A stretch of DNA of 64,000 bases from Blautia caecimuris (GTDB lineage: Bacteria > Bacillota > Clostridia > Lachnospirales > Lachnospiraceae): NCBI RefSeq assembly GCF_024622975.1, contig NZ_JANJZT010000020.1, forward strand, positions 1-64,000, in the 5' to 3' direction. Position 1 is the stretch's first letter; each line of letters opens with the position of its first letter. Both the position numbers and the translations under genes were made by a program. This document shows positions 45,300 through 54,693 of the stretch, piece after piece. A model generated the notes under the pieces. It was not told the DNA's origin. It did no database searches and was given only the letters and a program-made list of their open reading frames with translations.

Positions 45300-46247
45300 T
45301 TGTCTTTTTCGGGGAAGGTGAAAGAAGAACTTTCCAGACAGATCAGTTCTGCCAGACACTGCAGAATTGCAGAGACAGCAGCTCTTTTAAGCGCCTGCGG
45401 CAGAATCACATCTGATGGAAGTCTGAGACTGCAGACGGAAAATGCAGCAGTCGTAAGAAAAGGCTTTACATTATTGCAAAAAACATTTAATATAGATACT
45501 GAAATAATTGTCCGCGAAAGTCGTCAGATGAAGAAGGGAAATATCTATTTTGTGGAGATAAAGGACACGGAGAAGATACAGAACATTCTTCAGGGAACGA
45601 AACTTTCTGTAAGCAGGGAAGACGGAGAGGCGCTCTGTTCAGATAATACCCTGGTCACACAGCAAAGCTGCTGTAAGCGGGCGTTTATTCGCGGGGCTTT
45701 TCTGGCGTCCGGTTCAATCAGTGATCCTGAAAAGGGATATCATTTTGAGATTGTATGTTCGGATCAGCAAAAGGCAGAACAGCTGCAGGAGCTCATTCGC
45801 AGCTTTCAGATTGATGCCAAGATTGTACTGCGTAAAAAATCATATGTGGTCTATGTGAAAGAAGGCGCACAGATTGTAGATATTCTGGCAGTGATGGAAG
45901 CAAATGTTGCTCTGATGAATCTGGAGAACATCCGGATACTGAAAGAAATGCGGAATTCTGTTAATCGAAAAGTAAATTGTGAAACAGCAAATATTAATAA
46001 AACGGTCAGTGCAGCAGTGAAGCAGATCGAGGACATCCGGCTTATTGAGCGCAGGGTTGGCTTTTACAGCCTCAATGAAGGTCTCGCAGAAATCGCTGAG
46101 CTGAGGCTGCAGTATCCGGAGGCCACGTTAAAGGAACTGGGAATGATGCTGAATCCCCAGGTTGGCAAGTCCGGTGTGAACCACCGTCTCAGAAAATTAA
46201 GCGAGATAGCGGATGAGCTGCGAAATGACAAGGAGGAGTTATTATGA
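45300..46247 (+). CDS. whiA: DNA-binding protein WhiA
   Basis: A 315-residue protein combining a LAGLIDADG-like fold with a C-terminal helix-turn-helix. In actinobacteria it directs sporulation septation; in Bacillus it influences chromosome segregation and division. Family segments include FSGKVKEELSR, CCKRAFIRGAFLASGSISDPEKGYH and VGKSGVNHRLRKL. It starts at TTG 45300, preceded by AGGAG and GAGG. Its stop overlaps the next start by four bases. Confidence 0.94.
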   Translation: MSFSGKVKEELSRQISSARHCRIAETAALLSACGRITSDGSLRLQTENAAVVRKGFTLLQKTFNIDTEIIVRESRQMKKGNIYFVEIKDTEKIQNILQGTKLSVSREDGEALCSDNTLVTQQSCCKRAFIRGAFLASGSISDPEKGYHFEIVCSDQQKAEQLQELIRSFQIDAKIVLRKKSYVVYVKEGAQIVDILAVMEANVALMNLENIRILKEMRNSVNRKVNCETANINKTVSAAVKQIEDIRLIERRVGFYSLNEGLAEIAELRLQYPEATLKELGMMLNPQVGKSGVNHRLRKLSEIADELRNDKEELL

Positions 46248-46501
46248 TTAAAAAACCTGTTACTATTCAACTGTCTACTGGTCTTGAAGCACGCCCGGTG
46301 GCGCAGCTGGTACAGGTAGCCAGCCAGTTTAACAGTGAAATATATGTTGAAATCGGAAAGAAAAAGGTCAATGCAAAGAGCATTATGGGTATGATGACTC
46401 TGGGGCTGGATTCAGGTGAAGAAATCATGCTTTCCGCTAATGGAGAAGATGAAGAAGCTGCTATGAGCAGTATAGAACGGTATTTAAGTAATCAAAATTA
46501 A
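46244..46501 (+). CDS. HPr-like protein lacking the phosphorylatable His15
   Basis: An 85-residue HPr-fold protein. The usual GLHARP active site reads GLEARP here, so residue 15 is Glu and the protein cannot accept phosphate from Enzyme I. Ser46 is kept (NAKSIMGM), so regulation by HPr kinase is still possible, as for Bacillus Crh. It is likely a regulator rather than a transport phosphocarrier. It is translationally coupled to whiA and followed by a terminator. Confidence 0.88.
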   Translation: MIKKPVTIQLSTGLEARPVAQLVQVASQFNSEIYVEIGKKKVNAKSIMGMMTLGLDSGEEIMLSANGEDEEAAMSSIERYLSNQN

Positions 46502-46516
46502 ATAAAAATGAAAAGT

Positions 46517-46557
46517 AAAACACCGCCCGGAAGGAAGACCAATTCAGGGAGGTGTTT
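46517..46557 (+). terminator. Terminator after the HPr-like gene
   Basis: AAAACACC with CCC (46517-46528) pairs with GGG and GGTGTTTT (46547-46558) around a larger loop, followed by T. Confidence 0.75.
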
Positions 46558-46604
46558 TTGTCTGTCAGGAAACTCTTTAAAATAATTTCTAAATAACAAA
46601 AATC

Positions 46605-47483
46605 TTATTTTTTTCTGGAAAAGAGAAACGGATAAACCGTTACGATCCATATAACAACTATAAAATACCGCAGAAAAGAAGCTGGAAGAGATTCTCCTAT
46701 CAAAGGCTTCAGTCCGGTCTGGATAAGCAGCGTCACTGCTATTCCCACAACAAAACGAATGATACGTTTCCGGGTGGAATCCGGAGGAGTAAAAGAAATA
46801 TGAGTTTCTGTAATATAATAACCGACAGCAAAGGCAAAGCCGGCGCCGCAGGCTTTGATACAGTCCTGCGCATAGTGAAATTCAATTGTTTCGTTTTTAT
46901 AAAGAACAGCTGTATAGATCAGAAGAGCCGCGCATACGGCTGCCATGCACAGAGAAATCAAAAGTTCTTTTCCGGCCGAGAAATCTTTTTTATACAGAAA
47001 AGAATAGCAGAGCGCCACGCACAGGAAAGTTACCAGGAAAGATACAATTACATCCTGAGGAGTATGACAGCCCAGATACATACGGGAAAAGCCTACAAGC
47101 AGAATAAAAAGCGCGCACAGAAACCGGGCGGGCTTTTTTCTTGTATACAGTCCCAGTGTTCCCAGAAGAGCCGTGATGCTCTGTGTGTGACCGCTTGGAA
47201 AAGAATATCCGGTTGCGCCGGGCACTGCGGAGGCAACCGGTTCAAAGGCCGGATCCAGAAGCCAGGGACGGGGAACGCGAAAAGTTATTTTTAATCCCTG
47301 GACAAGAAGCCCGGAAGTGAAATATGTAAATCCGAGACAGTAGGCAAGCTTTTTATTGGAACACCAGAAAAGCCAGCAGATCACAACAACTACAAATGTT
47401 TCCTGAGCAAGAAGAGTAATGCCCTGAAAAAAGACATCGCCTGCAGGTGTCCGATATTGTGAGAGCAAATTCAGAAAATCCAT
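46605..47483 (-). CDS. PAP2-family membrane phosphatase
   Basis: A 292-residue protein with seven to eight membrane helices. The three phosphatase motifs are present: KITFRVPRP (motif 1), FPSGHTQS (motif 2) and SRMYLGCHTPQDV (motif 3). It may dephosphorylate undecaprenyl pyrophosphate or phosphatidic acid. AAGGAGGACC precedes the start. It is convergent with the HPr-like gene. Confidence 0.88.
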   Translation of the reverse strand: MDFLNLLSQYRTPAGDVFFQGITLLAQETFVVVVICWLFWCSNKKLAYCLGFTYFTSGLLVQGLKITFRVPRPWLLDPAFEPVASAVPGATGYSFPSGHTQSITALLGTLGLYTRKKPARFLCALFILLVGFSRMYLGCHTPQDVIVSFLVTFLCVALCYSFLYKKDFSAGKELLISLCMAAVCAALLIYTAVLYKNETIEFHYAQDCIKACGAGFAFAVGYYITETHISFTPPDSTRKRIIRFVVGIAVTLLIQTGLKPLIGESLPASFLRYFIVVIWIVTVYPFLFSRKK

Positions 47484-47655
47484 AAAGGTCCTCCTTCTGA
47501 TTATTATTTGATATGTGCCATTATAAGTTGAGCGCAGTAAAAAAACAAGTTTTTATCCTGAAGTAAGTACATATAAACTAGATTTTTTACACTGTTATTT
47601 TAATAGGGTTCTGGTTATAGTATAGATAAATTTTCATGAAAAGAGAGGAATGTTT

Positions 47656-49528
47656 ATGAAAAAGAGACAATTTCTTACCAGAACAGCGGCTGTAGGAATG
47701 GCAGTTACTATGTCTGCAAGTCTTTGTGCCTGTGGCGGACAAACTTATTCAGGTGGCAGAAACCTACGGCTTTGACGGATGGTTTATCAATCAGGAAACA
47801 GAGGGCGCTGAGGAAAGAACGCTGACCAGAGATGACGCGGTTAAAATGCAGGAATTTATTAAATATTTCAAAAAACAGGCTCCTGAAATGAGACTGGTAT
47901 ATTATGATTCCATGACCTCTGAAGGAAAAATGGACTGGCAGAATGCTCTGACAGATAAGAATACAATGTTTATGACAGATGAAGAGGGAAATGCTGTTGC
48001 TGATGAAATGTTTCTGAATTTCTGGTGGACAGAGGATGAGCTGGCGGATAAAGATCTTCTGAAGGCATCCGGAGAAAAAGCAGAGGAGCTGGGAATCAGT
48101 CCGTATGACCTGTACGCAGGCGTTGACGTGCAGGCAGAGGGATATCTGACACCTGTACGCTGGGATCTGTTCGAGTCAGGCGAAAATACCACAAATACCT
48201 CCCTGGGACTGTATTGCCCCAGCTGGGCTTATTACTCGGCGGCGACACCGGATGAATTCCGGCAGAAAGAGGATGCTCTGTGGGTAAACAGCGAAGGAGA
48301 TCCTTCTGAGGAGATTCAGTACAGCTCCGAAGAGCAGTGGAGAGGAATATCCACCTATGCAGTGGAAAAATCAGCCCTGACAACACTTCCCTTTGTGACG
48401 AATTTTTCCACAGGAAACGGATACAGCTTTTTCCGGGAGGGAGAGCAGGTTTCCAAAATGGACTGGAATAACAGAAGCGTGGGAGATATTCTGCCTACCT
48501 ATCGGTGGATGATCGAGAATGAAGGAGAAAATTCTCTGAAAGCAGACTTTGATGTAGCTGATGCCTGGTATGGGGGAAATTCTGTCAAGCTTTACGGAAA
48601 TATGGAAAAAGGCAAAGCTTCCCGGATTCAGATGTACAGCGCAGATCTTCCGGTGGAAGAAAAAACAGTATTTACAACTGTTACGAAATCCAATACAAAG
48701 TGTTTTTATATTAATACGCTGACACGGACGGATGATACAAAGCAGTCTGAATTTAAGGTGGTTCCGGTAAATGAGCAGGCAGAGCAGGGAAAGGGAGCTT
48801 CTGTAAAAACAGAGTGGCCGGACAACAGCGCTCCAAAAGCAGGTCTTACAGCATCTCAGACTCTGGTAGGAGCAGGAAGTACGGTGACCTTTGCCAGTGC
48901 GTGCTCGGAAAATACAGAGGAAATAAGCTGGTCTGTTCCGGGAAGCAGCAAAGAAACTGCAGAGGGCGAATCTGTAGAAGCGGTGTTTGAAAAAGAAGGT
49001 ATTTACGAAGTATCGGTAACTGCAAAGAACGAATCAGGTGAAGATACAAAAAGTATTTCGGTGGTTGTTACTTCCGGGCTGGGAAAAGATGAAGAACTGA
49101 CTCTTCTGTCTCAGGGAAAGGAAACGCAGGCAACTTCCTTTACAAACGAAAATGAGGCACCTCAATTTGCGGTAGACGGGGATATTGCGAAAAAAAGGTG
49201 CGCAACGGGAACTGCGCCTCATGAAATTGTTATTGATCTCGGCAGGGAGATGGCTGTAAGCCAGGTGGCGATCAGTCATGCGGAGGCCGGCGGAGAAGGC
49301 GCTGATATGAATACAAAGAGCTATGAAATCTCTGTCAGTACAGACAATACAGAATTTACTCCAGTGACAAAGGTTACTAAAAATACAGCCGGAAATACCA
49401 CAGACACATTTACTCCGGTAAATGCCCGCTATGTAAAAGTATCTGTGGTGAAACCTACACAGGGCTCTGACTCCGCAGCGAGAATATATGAGATTCAGGT
49501 CTATGGAACAGAAGACGAATTAAAATAA
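47656..49528 (+). pseudogene. GH85 endo-beta-N-acetylglucosaminidase, broken by internal deletion
   Basis: A complete lipoprotein signal (ATG 47656 after GAGAGGAATG; lipobox at SLCAC) leads in one frame to a stop at 47773-47775. The catalytic domain is in the next frame, open from 47726 to 49528 and starting ADKLIQVAETYGFDGWFINQE. The N-terminal part of the GH85 barrel, normally some 130-150 residues before this motif, is missing. The catalytic Asn (47789-47791) and Glu (47795-47797) remain. Then come a PKD-like domain and a C-terminal discoidin (F5/8 type C) domain ending QVYG. The intact ancestor would have released N-glycans on the cell surface. A frame shift alone cannot restore it. Confidence 0.8.
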
Positions 49529-49529
49529 A

Positions 49530-49553
49530 CCGAAAAAGCGGATGCTTTTTCGG
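49530..49553. terminator. Hairpin after the GH85 pseudogene
   Basis: CCGAAAAAGC (49530-49539) pairs perfectly with GCTTTTTCGG (49544-49553) around GGAT. There is no T-run outside the stem, but the T-rich 3' arm may still pause or terminate. Confidence 0.6.
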
Positions 49554-49631
49554 CGGGAAAAAGAAACGGATACGCTGCATATCAGAAATAAAAACCAGAA
49601 AACGAAATTTCAGGTTCGGACATATTATAAG

Positions 49632-49660
49632 TTGACCGTAGCAGAAAAAAAAGGTATAAT
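49632..49660 (+). promoter_or_regulatory. Promoter of the SipW-like gene
   Basis: TTGACC (49632-49637) and TATAAT (49655-49660) are spaced by 17 bp; transcription starts near 49667. It includes a copy of ATTATAAGTTGA that also occurs at 47520. Confidence 0.75.
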
Positions 49661-49714
49661 AACTAAAGTATTCAAAACACTACTACCACAAAAACAGAAG
49701 TGAGGGATATACAA

Positions 49715-50827
49715 ATGTCTAAATTTTTGAAATTTATCGTACATTTTGTAATAATATGTACGATTGCTATAGTGCTGGGTCTGGCACTGCCGCCGTTTTT
49801 TGGGGTAAAAACGGTGATCGTTGATAATAAAAATAAGGAAACAAACCTGGCGATGGGTTCCGTTACTTATGCGATTCCTGTAAAGACTGAGACAGTAAAT
49901 GCCGGCGCTCCGATCCTTGTACAGGACGGAGAAGGTACTTATCGTTATAACCTTGTAAGTGTTGACAGACAGACAAATACAGGGGTTGCCATTGATCCCG
50001 AGGCAGCCGCATCTGAAAATATCAATGTGTCTGTAAAAAACTGGGTTCCCAAGGTTGTGGTCACAGTTCCTCTGATCGGATATCTTATGGCGGCAACAGA
50101 GAGCACAGAGGGAATTATCGTTCTTGCTCTTGCAGTTCTTTTCCTGATCATTCTCTATGTGATCGCAGAGCTGTGGAAAAAGCCTGAAACACTTGATGAG
50201 TATGAAGATCTCCAGGGAGACCGCAGGTATCTTAAAACTCAGAAAGAACTGAAGATGGAAGAAAAAGCCCGCGAAAAACGTATGCAGGAAGAGGACAGAG
50301 AGCTTCTTTACGGAGAAAAAGACCGCAGAAAAAGGGCGAAGAAAGAAGAAAAAGAGAGAAGAAAGAAGATCCGTACCGGCGGATTTGTAGATGAGATCTA
50401 CGAGGACGATCTGGAAGAGGAACGCCCGGTAAGACGCCAGGAAAGATCAGGGGTTCGTCCGGAGAATATGCAGGCGGCTACAAGCGAAGCGCATGAACTG
50501 CTGAAAAAAGAGATTGCGGCAGCTACAGCAGAAGAAGCGGCAGCTATGGAGATTCCGGCTGATCACACAGAAGAGCTTCCCAGCTTCCGTGAGCTTCAGG
50601 AAGAAAGAGTCCGTATGAAGAGAGAAGAAGAGGAATGGGAGGAAGAGGAAGCTCCTGTTGAGATCAAAAAGATGGCGATGCCGGTATGGACGGCTTCCCA
50701 GCTTGCAGATAAGGCAAAAAGAGAAGGAGACGCTCCTGATATTGTGAGAGACTCCATTACAAAAGTAACATTCTTTGATTATTCTGATATCCTTGGAGGA
50801 GACACAGAAGAAAGCGAAGAAGAATAA
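49715..50827 (+). CDS. SipW-like membrane protein, probable inactive S26 peptidase fold
   Basis: A 370-residue protein. An N-terminal membrane helix (about 8-28), an external domain of about 100 residues, a second helix (about 130-155) and a long charged cytoplasmic tail rich in Lys, Arg and Glu are seen. The external part has the order of SipW-type signal peptidases (GSVTYAIPV, then VNAGAPILVQDGEG, ending VTVPLIGYLMAA), but the usual SM.P and HRI motifs are not there, so activity is unlikely. This assignment is an inference from pattern. ATG 49715 follows GAGGG. Confidence 0.55.
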   Translation: MSKFLKFIVHFVIICTIAIVLGLALPPFFGVKTVIVDNKNKETNLAMGSVTYAIPVKTETVNAGAPILVQDGEGTYRYNLVSVDRQTNTGVAIDPEAAASENINVSVKNWVPKVVVTVPLIGYLMAATESTEGIIVLALAVLFLIILYVIAELWKKPETLDEYEDLQGDRRYLKTQKELKMEEKAREKRMQEEDRELLYGEKDRRKRAKKEEKERRKKIRTGGFVDEIYEDDLEEERPVRRQERSGVRPENMQAATSEAHELLKKEIAAATAEEAAAMEIPADHTEELPSFRELQEERVRMKREEEEWEEEEAPVEIKKMAMPVWTASQLADKAKREGDAPDIVRDSITKVTFFDYSDILGGDTEESEEE

Positions 50828-50840
50828 AAAGAAATATCAG

Positions 50841-50886
50841 CAAAGCGCAGACAGGTATGAACGATCCGGTCTGCGCTTTGTTTTTT
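50841..50886 (+). terminator. Terminator after the SipW-like gene
   Basis: CAAAGCGCAGAC (50841-50852) pairs with GTCTGCGCTTTG (50869-50880) and is followed by six T residues. Confidence 0.92.
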
Positions 50887-50982
50887 GTGTGAAAATAATT
50901 AAAACAGGGAAATCTTTCCTATTATATATGGTTATACAAAAGAAAAAGGACGGCTGTTTTATATAGGATTTATAAGAGAATA

Positions 50983-51015
50983 AAAACTGTTCCTATTATA
51001 TAGGTACTGTTTTTT
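50983..51015 (+). terminator. Second terminator-like hairpin upstream of the S10 operon
   Basis: AAAAC, TG, TCCTAT (50983-50996) pair with ATAGG, AC and GTTTT (51000-51013) with two T-T mismatches, followed by T. TCCTATTATATA is repeated at 50917-50928 and 50991-51002. A short transcript could be made between them; no gene is visible in 50887-51070. Confidence 0.5.
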
Positions 51016-51075
51016 GCGTATATGCCATGGGATTTCTGCATATGCAAAAAAAATAAAAAAAATTAAAAAAAGTAC

Positions 51076-51104
51076 TTGCATTATTGGAAATCATTGTGTA
51101 TACT
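51076..51104 (+). promoter_or_regulatory. Promoter of the S10-spc ribosomal protein operon
   Basis: TTGCAT (51076-51081) and TATACT (51099-51104) have a 17-bp spacer. Transcription from about 51111 gives a leader of some 225 nt. Confidence 0.8.
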
Positions 51105-51110
51105 GATAAC

Positions 51111-51334
51111 TGCTGTGACATGATAGCAATGAAGCGCGAGGTTGCTGCTTTGATTAGCAGGTTTTCCGTGGAGCGAATGTCAAGTTAGGAAACTGACGAC
51201 AAGTCACTGTACAGAGTTCAATAACCATCTTGGGATGGGCGTGTGAAGAGATGTCTTAGGACACACACGGAGATGTGTACAGTCGCCGCTTGTCGTACTG
51301 CATAATTGAGTACGAATAGGAGGAGACTTTTTTT
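51111..51334 (+). promoter_or_regulatory. Structured leader RNA of the S10 operon
   Basis: Several helices can be read: GTCAAGTT/AACTGAC (51179-51197), CCATC/GATGG closing a TTGG loop (51225-51238), GTGTG/CACAC with TGTC/GACA (about 51241-51268), and CGTACT/AGTACG (51294-51314) just before the rpsJ ribosome binding site. In other bacteria S10-operon leaders are bound by L4 for autoregulation. That this leader does so is an inference. Confidence 0.6.
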
Positions 51335-51652
51335 ATGGCAAATCAGGTAATGAGAATCACATTAAAAGCTTATGATCATCAGTTAGTAGATGCATCTGCA
51401 GCAAAAATCATCGACACTGTTAAGAAGAACGGTGCAAAGGTAAGCGGACCGGTTCCGCTTCCGACAAAAAAAGAGGTTGTAACAATCTTAAGAGCTGTTC
51501 ACAAATACAAAGATTCCAGAGAGCAGTTCGAGCAGAGAACTCATAAGAGACTCATCGATATCATGACACCTACTCAGAAAACTGTAGACGCACTTTCCAG
51601 ACTGGAAATGCCGGCAGGTGTTCACATCGATATCAAAATGAAAACAAAATAA
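51335..51652 (+). CDS. rpsJ: 30S ribosomal protein S10
   Basis: A 105-residue S10, part of the 30S head and a NusB partner in antitermination. The sequence [31 protein letters not shown] and the THKRLIDI loop are diagnostic. AGGAGGAG precedes ATG 51335. First gene of the S10 operon. Confidence 0.98.
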   Translation: MANQVMRITLKAYDHQLVDASAAKIIDTVKKNGAKVSGPVPLPTKKEVVTILRAVHKYKDSREQFEQRTHKRLIDIMTPTQKTVDALSRLEMPAGVHIDIKMKTK

Positions 51653-51731
51653 GCAGTACCCGGTACTGCTTGCTGGCTGGCTCAGGTCAGTCGGCACATG
51701 AACAAGGTAAGTTCACTCGGGATTCCGAGTG
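51652..51731 (+). other. Hairpins between rpsJ and rplC
   Basis: AGCAGTA (51652-51658) pairs with TACTGCT (51664-51670), and CACTCGG (51714-51720) with CCGAGTG (51725-51731). Neither has a T-run, so they are probably mRNA processing or stability structures inside the operon. Confidence 0.6.
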
Positions 51732-51787
51732 CTTCAAAAACTATATGATTACCCGCCAGGGCAATCCGCTATAAGGAGGAAAATGTA

Positions 51788-52420
51788 ATGAAGAAAGCTA
51801 TCTTAGCTACAAAAGTCGGAATGACTCAGATCTTCAATGAAGATGGTCTTCTGATTCCGGTAACAGTTTTACAGGCTGGTCCGTGTGTGGTAACTCAGGT
51901 TAAGACTGAAGACAACGACGGATATGCAGCAGTTCAGGTTGGTTTTGGTGAGATCAGAGAGAAACTGGTCAACAAACCGGAAAAAGGCCACTTTGAAAAG
52001 GCAGGCGTTGATGTAAAGAGATTCCTGAAAGAGTTCAGATTCGACAACGCTGCTGAATATCAGGTAGGACAGGAAATTAAGGCTGACATCTTTGCTGCAG
52101 GCGATCATATCGATGCAACTGCAATCTCAAAAGGTAAAGGCTTCCAGGGTGCGATCAAGAGACACGGACAGTCCAGAGGACCTATGGCTCACGGTTCCAA
52201 ATATCACCGTCATGCAGGTTCCAACGGCGCTGCATCTGATCCGAGTAAAGTATTCAAGGGCAAAAAGATGCCAGGTCAGATGGGAAATGTTCAGGTAACT
52301 GTACAGAACCTTGAGATCGTACGCGTAGATACAGAGAATAATTTACTGTTAGTTAAAGGTGCTGTTCCAGGACCTAAGAAATCTCTGGTGACCATCAAAG
52401 AATCAGTAAAGTCTTTATAA
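51788..52420 (+). CDS. rplC: 50S ribosomal protein L3
   Basis: A 210-residue L3, an early assembly protein close to the peptidyl transferase centre. [12 protein letters not shown] opens the protein, and [14 protein letters not shown] with KKMPGQMGN forms the central loop. AAGGAGG precedes ATG 51788. Confidence 0.98.
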   Translation: MKKAILATKVGMTQIFNEDGLLIPVTVLQAGPCVVTQVKTEDNDGYAAVQVGFGEIREKLVNKPEKGHFEKAGVDVKRFLKEFRFDNAAEYQVGQEIKADIFAAGDHIDATAISKGKGFQGAIKRHGQSRGPMAHGSKYHRHAGSNGAASDPSKVFKGKKMPGQMGNVQVTVQNLEIVRVDTENNLLLVKGAVPGPKKSLVTIKESVKSL

Positions 52421-52442
52421 TTGAGAAAGGAGGAGCATCAGA

Positions 52443-53063
52443 ATGGCAAACGTAACTGTTTATAATATGGAAGGCAATGAAGTTGGAACAATGGAACTGA
52501 ACGATGCAGTGTTCGGTGTAGAGATCAACGAGCATCTGGTTCACCTTGCTGTTGTTCGTCAGCTTGCAAATAAACGCCAGGGTACTCAGAAAGCAAAAAC
52601 TCGTTCTGAAGTAAGCGGCGGCGGAAGAAAACCGTGGAGACAGAAAGGAACAGGTCATGCAAGACAGGGTTCCATCCGTGCACCACAGTGGACTGGCGGC
52701 GGTGTTGTATTCGCTCCGGTTCCGAGAGACTATGAAGTAAAAATGAACAAAAAAGAAAGAAGAGCAGCTCTGAAATCCGCTCTTACTTCTAAAGTTCAGG
52801 ATAATAAACTGGTAGTTGTTGACAGCCTTGCACTTGCAGAGGTTAGGACAAAAGAAATGCAGAGAGTGCTTACAAACCTGAAAGCTGAGAAAGCTCTGGT
52901 TATCACAGCTTCTGATGATAAGAACGTAGTACTTTCCGCAAGAAACATCGCTGATGTACAGACTGCAACTGTAAACACTATGAACGTATACGATGTTATG
53001 AAACACAATACTGTAGTGGTTACTAAAGATGCAGTAGCATCCATTGAGGAGGTGTACGCATAA
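52443..53063 (+). CDS. rplD: 50S ribosomal protein L4
   Basis: A 206-residue L4 that lines the exit tunnel and in some bacteria represses its own operon. The tunnel loop is [27 protein letters not shown] precedes the start. Its stop shares one base with the rplW start. Confidence 0.98.
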   Translation: MANVTVYNMEGNEVGTMELNDAVFGVEINEHLVHLAVVRQLANKRQGTQKAKTRSEVSGGGRKPWRQKGTGHARQGSIRAPQWTGGGVVFAPVPRDYEVKMNKKERRAALKSALTSKVQDNKLVVVDSLALAEVRTKEMQRVLTNLKAEKALVITASDDKNVVLSARNIADVQTATVNTMNVYDVMKHNTVVVTKDAVASIEEVYA

Positions 53064-53362
53064 TGGCAGATATCAAATATTATGACGTAATCCTGAAACC
53101 TGTGATTACAGAGAAATCCATGAACATCATGGGTGAGAAAAAATATACATTCCTCGTACATCCGGAAGCAAACAAAGCTCAGATCAAAGAAGCTGTTGAA
53201 AAGATGTTTGAAGGAACAAAAGTTAAGAGCGTAAACACCATGAACAACGATGGTAAAAAGAAACGCCGCGGTATGGTTGTTGGAAAAACAGCCAAGACCA
53301 AAAAGGCAATCGTAGCTCTCACAGAGGAAAGCAAAGATATCGAGATCTTCGAGGGACTTTGA
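53063..53362 (+). CDS. rplW: 50S ribosomal protein L23
   Basis: A 99-residue L23 at the tunnel exit, docking site for trigger factor and [16 protein letters not shown] and [22 protein letters not shown] are characteristic. The start overlaps the rplD stop by one base. Confidence 0.97.
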   Translation: MADIKYYDVILKPVITEKSMNIMGEKKYTFLVHPEANKAQIKEAVEKMFEGTKVKSVNTMNNDGKKKRRGMVVGKTAKTKKAIVALTEESKDIEIFEGL

Positions 53363-53425
53363 TCCAAAACGATAGCCTGACTATGTGCACGAAAGCACGA
53401 TAACAAATTCGAAAGGAGAAACACC

Positions 53426-54271
53426 ATGGGAATTAAGACCTATAACCCATATACACCGTCAAGAAGACATATGACTGGTTCTGACTTCTCTGAGATTACA
53501 ACAAGCACCCCAGAGAAATCCTTAGTAGTGTCTTTAAAGAAAAATGCCGGACGTAACAACCAGGGCAAGATCACAGTAAGACACCGCGGAGGCGGAAGCA
53601 GAAGAAAATACAGAATCATCGACTTCAAGAGAAGAAAAGATGGTATCCCGGCAACAGTTAAAACAATTGAGTACGATCCGAACAGAACAGCAAACATCGC
53701 TCTGATCTGCTATGCAGACGGCGAGAAAGCTTACATCCTTGCTCCGGAAGGACTTAAGGTTGGACAGAAGGTTATGAACGGACCGGAGGCAGAAATCCGT
53801 GTTGGTAACTGCCTGCCACTGGAACTTATCCCGGTTGGTACCATGATCCACAACATTGAGCTTCATCCTGGAAAGGGCGGACAGATGGTTCGTTCTGCTG
53901 GAAACGGCGCTCAGTTAATGGCTAAAGAAGGCAAATATGCAACATTAAGATTACCGTCAGGTGAAATGAGAATGGTTCCGCTTGTATGCCGCGCAACAAT
54001 CGGTGAAGTTGGAAACGGAGACCACAACCTTGTAAACATCGGTAAAGCTGGACGTAAACGTCACATGGGAATCAGACCTACAGTTCGTGGTTCTGTAATG
54101 AACCCGAATGACCATCCGCACGGTGGTGGTGAAGGAAAGACCGGTATCGGCCGTCCGGGTCCGTGCACACCATGGGGCAAACCTGCTCTTGGTCTGAAGA
54201 CCAGAAAGAAAAACAAACAGTCCAACAAGCTCATCGTAAGAAGACGCGATGGAAAAGCTTTAGCGAAATAA
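53426..54271 (+). CDS. rplB: 50S ribosomal protein L2
   Basis: A 281-residue L2, needed for subunit joining and the peptidyl transferase centre. [17 protein letters not shown] and the C-terminal [17 protein letters not shown] with the conserved histidine are present. AAAGGAG precedes the start. A short GTGC/GCAC hairpin is in the 63-bp gap before it. Confidence 0.98.
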   Translation: MGIKTYNPYTPSRRHMTGSDFSEITTSTPEKSLVVSLKKNAGRNNQGKITVRHRGGGSRRKYRIIDFKRRKDGIPATVKTIEYDPNRTANIALICYADGEKAYILAPEGLKVGQKVMNGPEAEIRVGNCLPLELIPVGTMIHNIELHPGKGGQMVRSAGNGAQLMAKEGKYATLRLPSGEMRMVPLVCRATIGEVGNGDHNLVNIGKAGRKRHMGIRPTVRGSVMNPNDHPHGGGEGKTGIGRPGPCTPWGKPALGLKTRKKNKQSNKLIVRRRDGKALAK

Positions 54272-54286
54272 TAAGGAGGGTACAGA

Positions 54287-54568
54287 ATGTCTCGTTCATT
54301 GAAAAAAGGACCTTTCGCAGATGCAAGCCTGCTGAAAAAGGTTGACGCTATGAATGCTGCAAACGATAAATCCGTGATCAAAACATGGTCACGTCGTTCC
54401 ACCATCTTCCCTTCCTTCGTAGGACATACAATCGCTGTCCATGACGGAAGAAAGCACGTTCCGGTATACGTTACAGAGGATATGGTAGGACATAAACTCG
54501 GTGAGTTCGTTGCAACAAGAACTTACAGAGGACACGGAAAAGACGAGAAGAAATCCGGTGTCAGATAA
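54287..54568 (+). CDS. rpsS: 30S ribosomal protein S19
   Basis: A 93-residue S19 in the 30S head with [31 protein letters not shown] and [20 protein letters not shown] precedes ATG 54287. Confidence 0.98.
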   Translation: MSRSLKKGPFADASLLKKVDAMNAANDKSVIKTWSRRSTIFPSFVGHTIAVHDGRKHVPVYVTEDMVGHKLGEFVATRTYRGHGKDEKKSGVR

Positions 54569-54693
54569 TTTGTGAGACTGTAGCGGCAGTTCGCAGATAA
54601 AATAAGAATATTCGCCTGGTCACCGGACATCAGTGAAGGGTGGCCACGGTGATTCCCATAGATGATTGATTACGAGAAAGGAGGCACTTTAAA
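54569..54693 (+). other. Structured gap between rpsS and rplV
   Basis: TCACCG (54620-54625) pairs with CGGTGA (54647-54652), and a small GACTG/CAGTT hairpin lies near 54576-54592. No gene fits. The rplV ribosome binding site AAAGGAGG is at the end. Confidence 0.5.

Noticed and set aside
47656-47800. Programmed frameshift in the GH85 gene
   Set aside because: No slippery sequence is seen, and the N-terminal part of the barrel is missing, so a shift would not produce an active enzyme.
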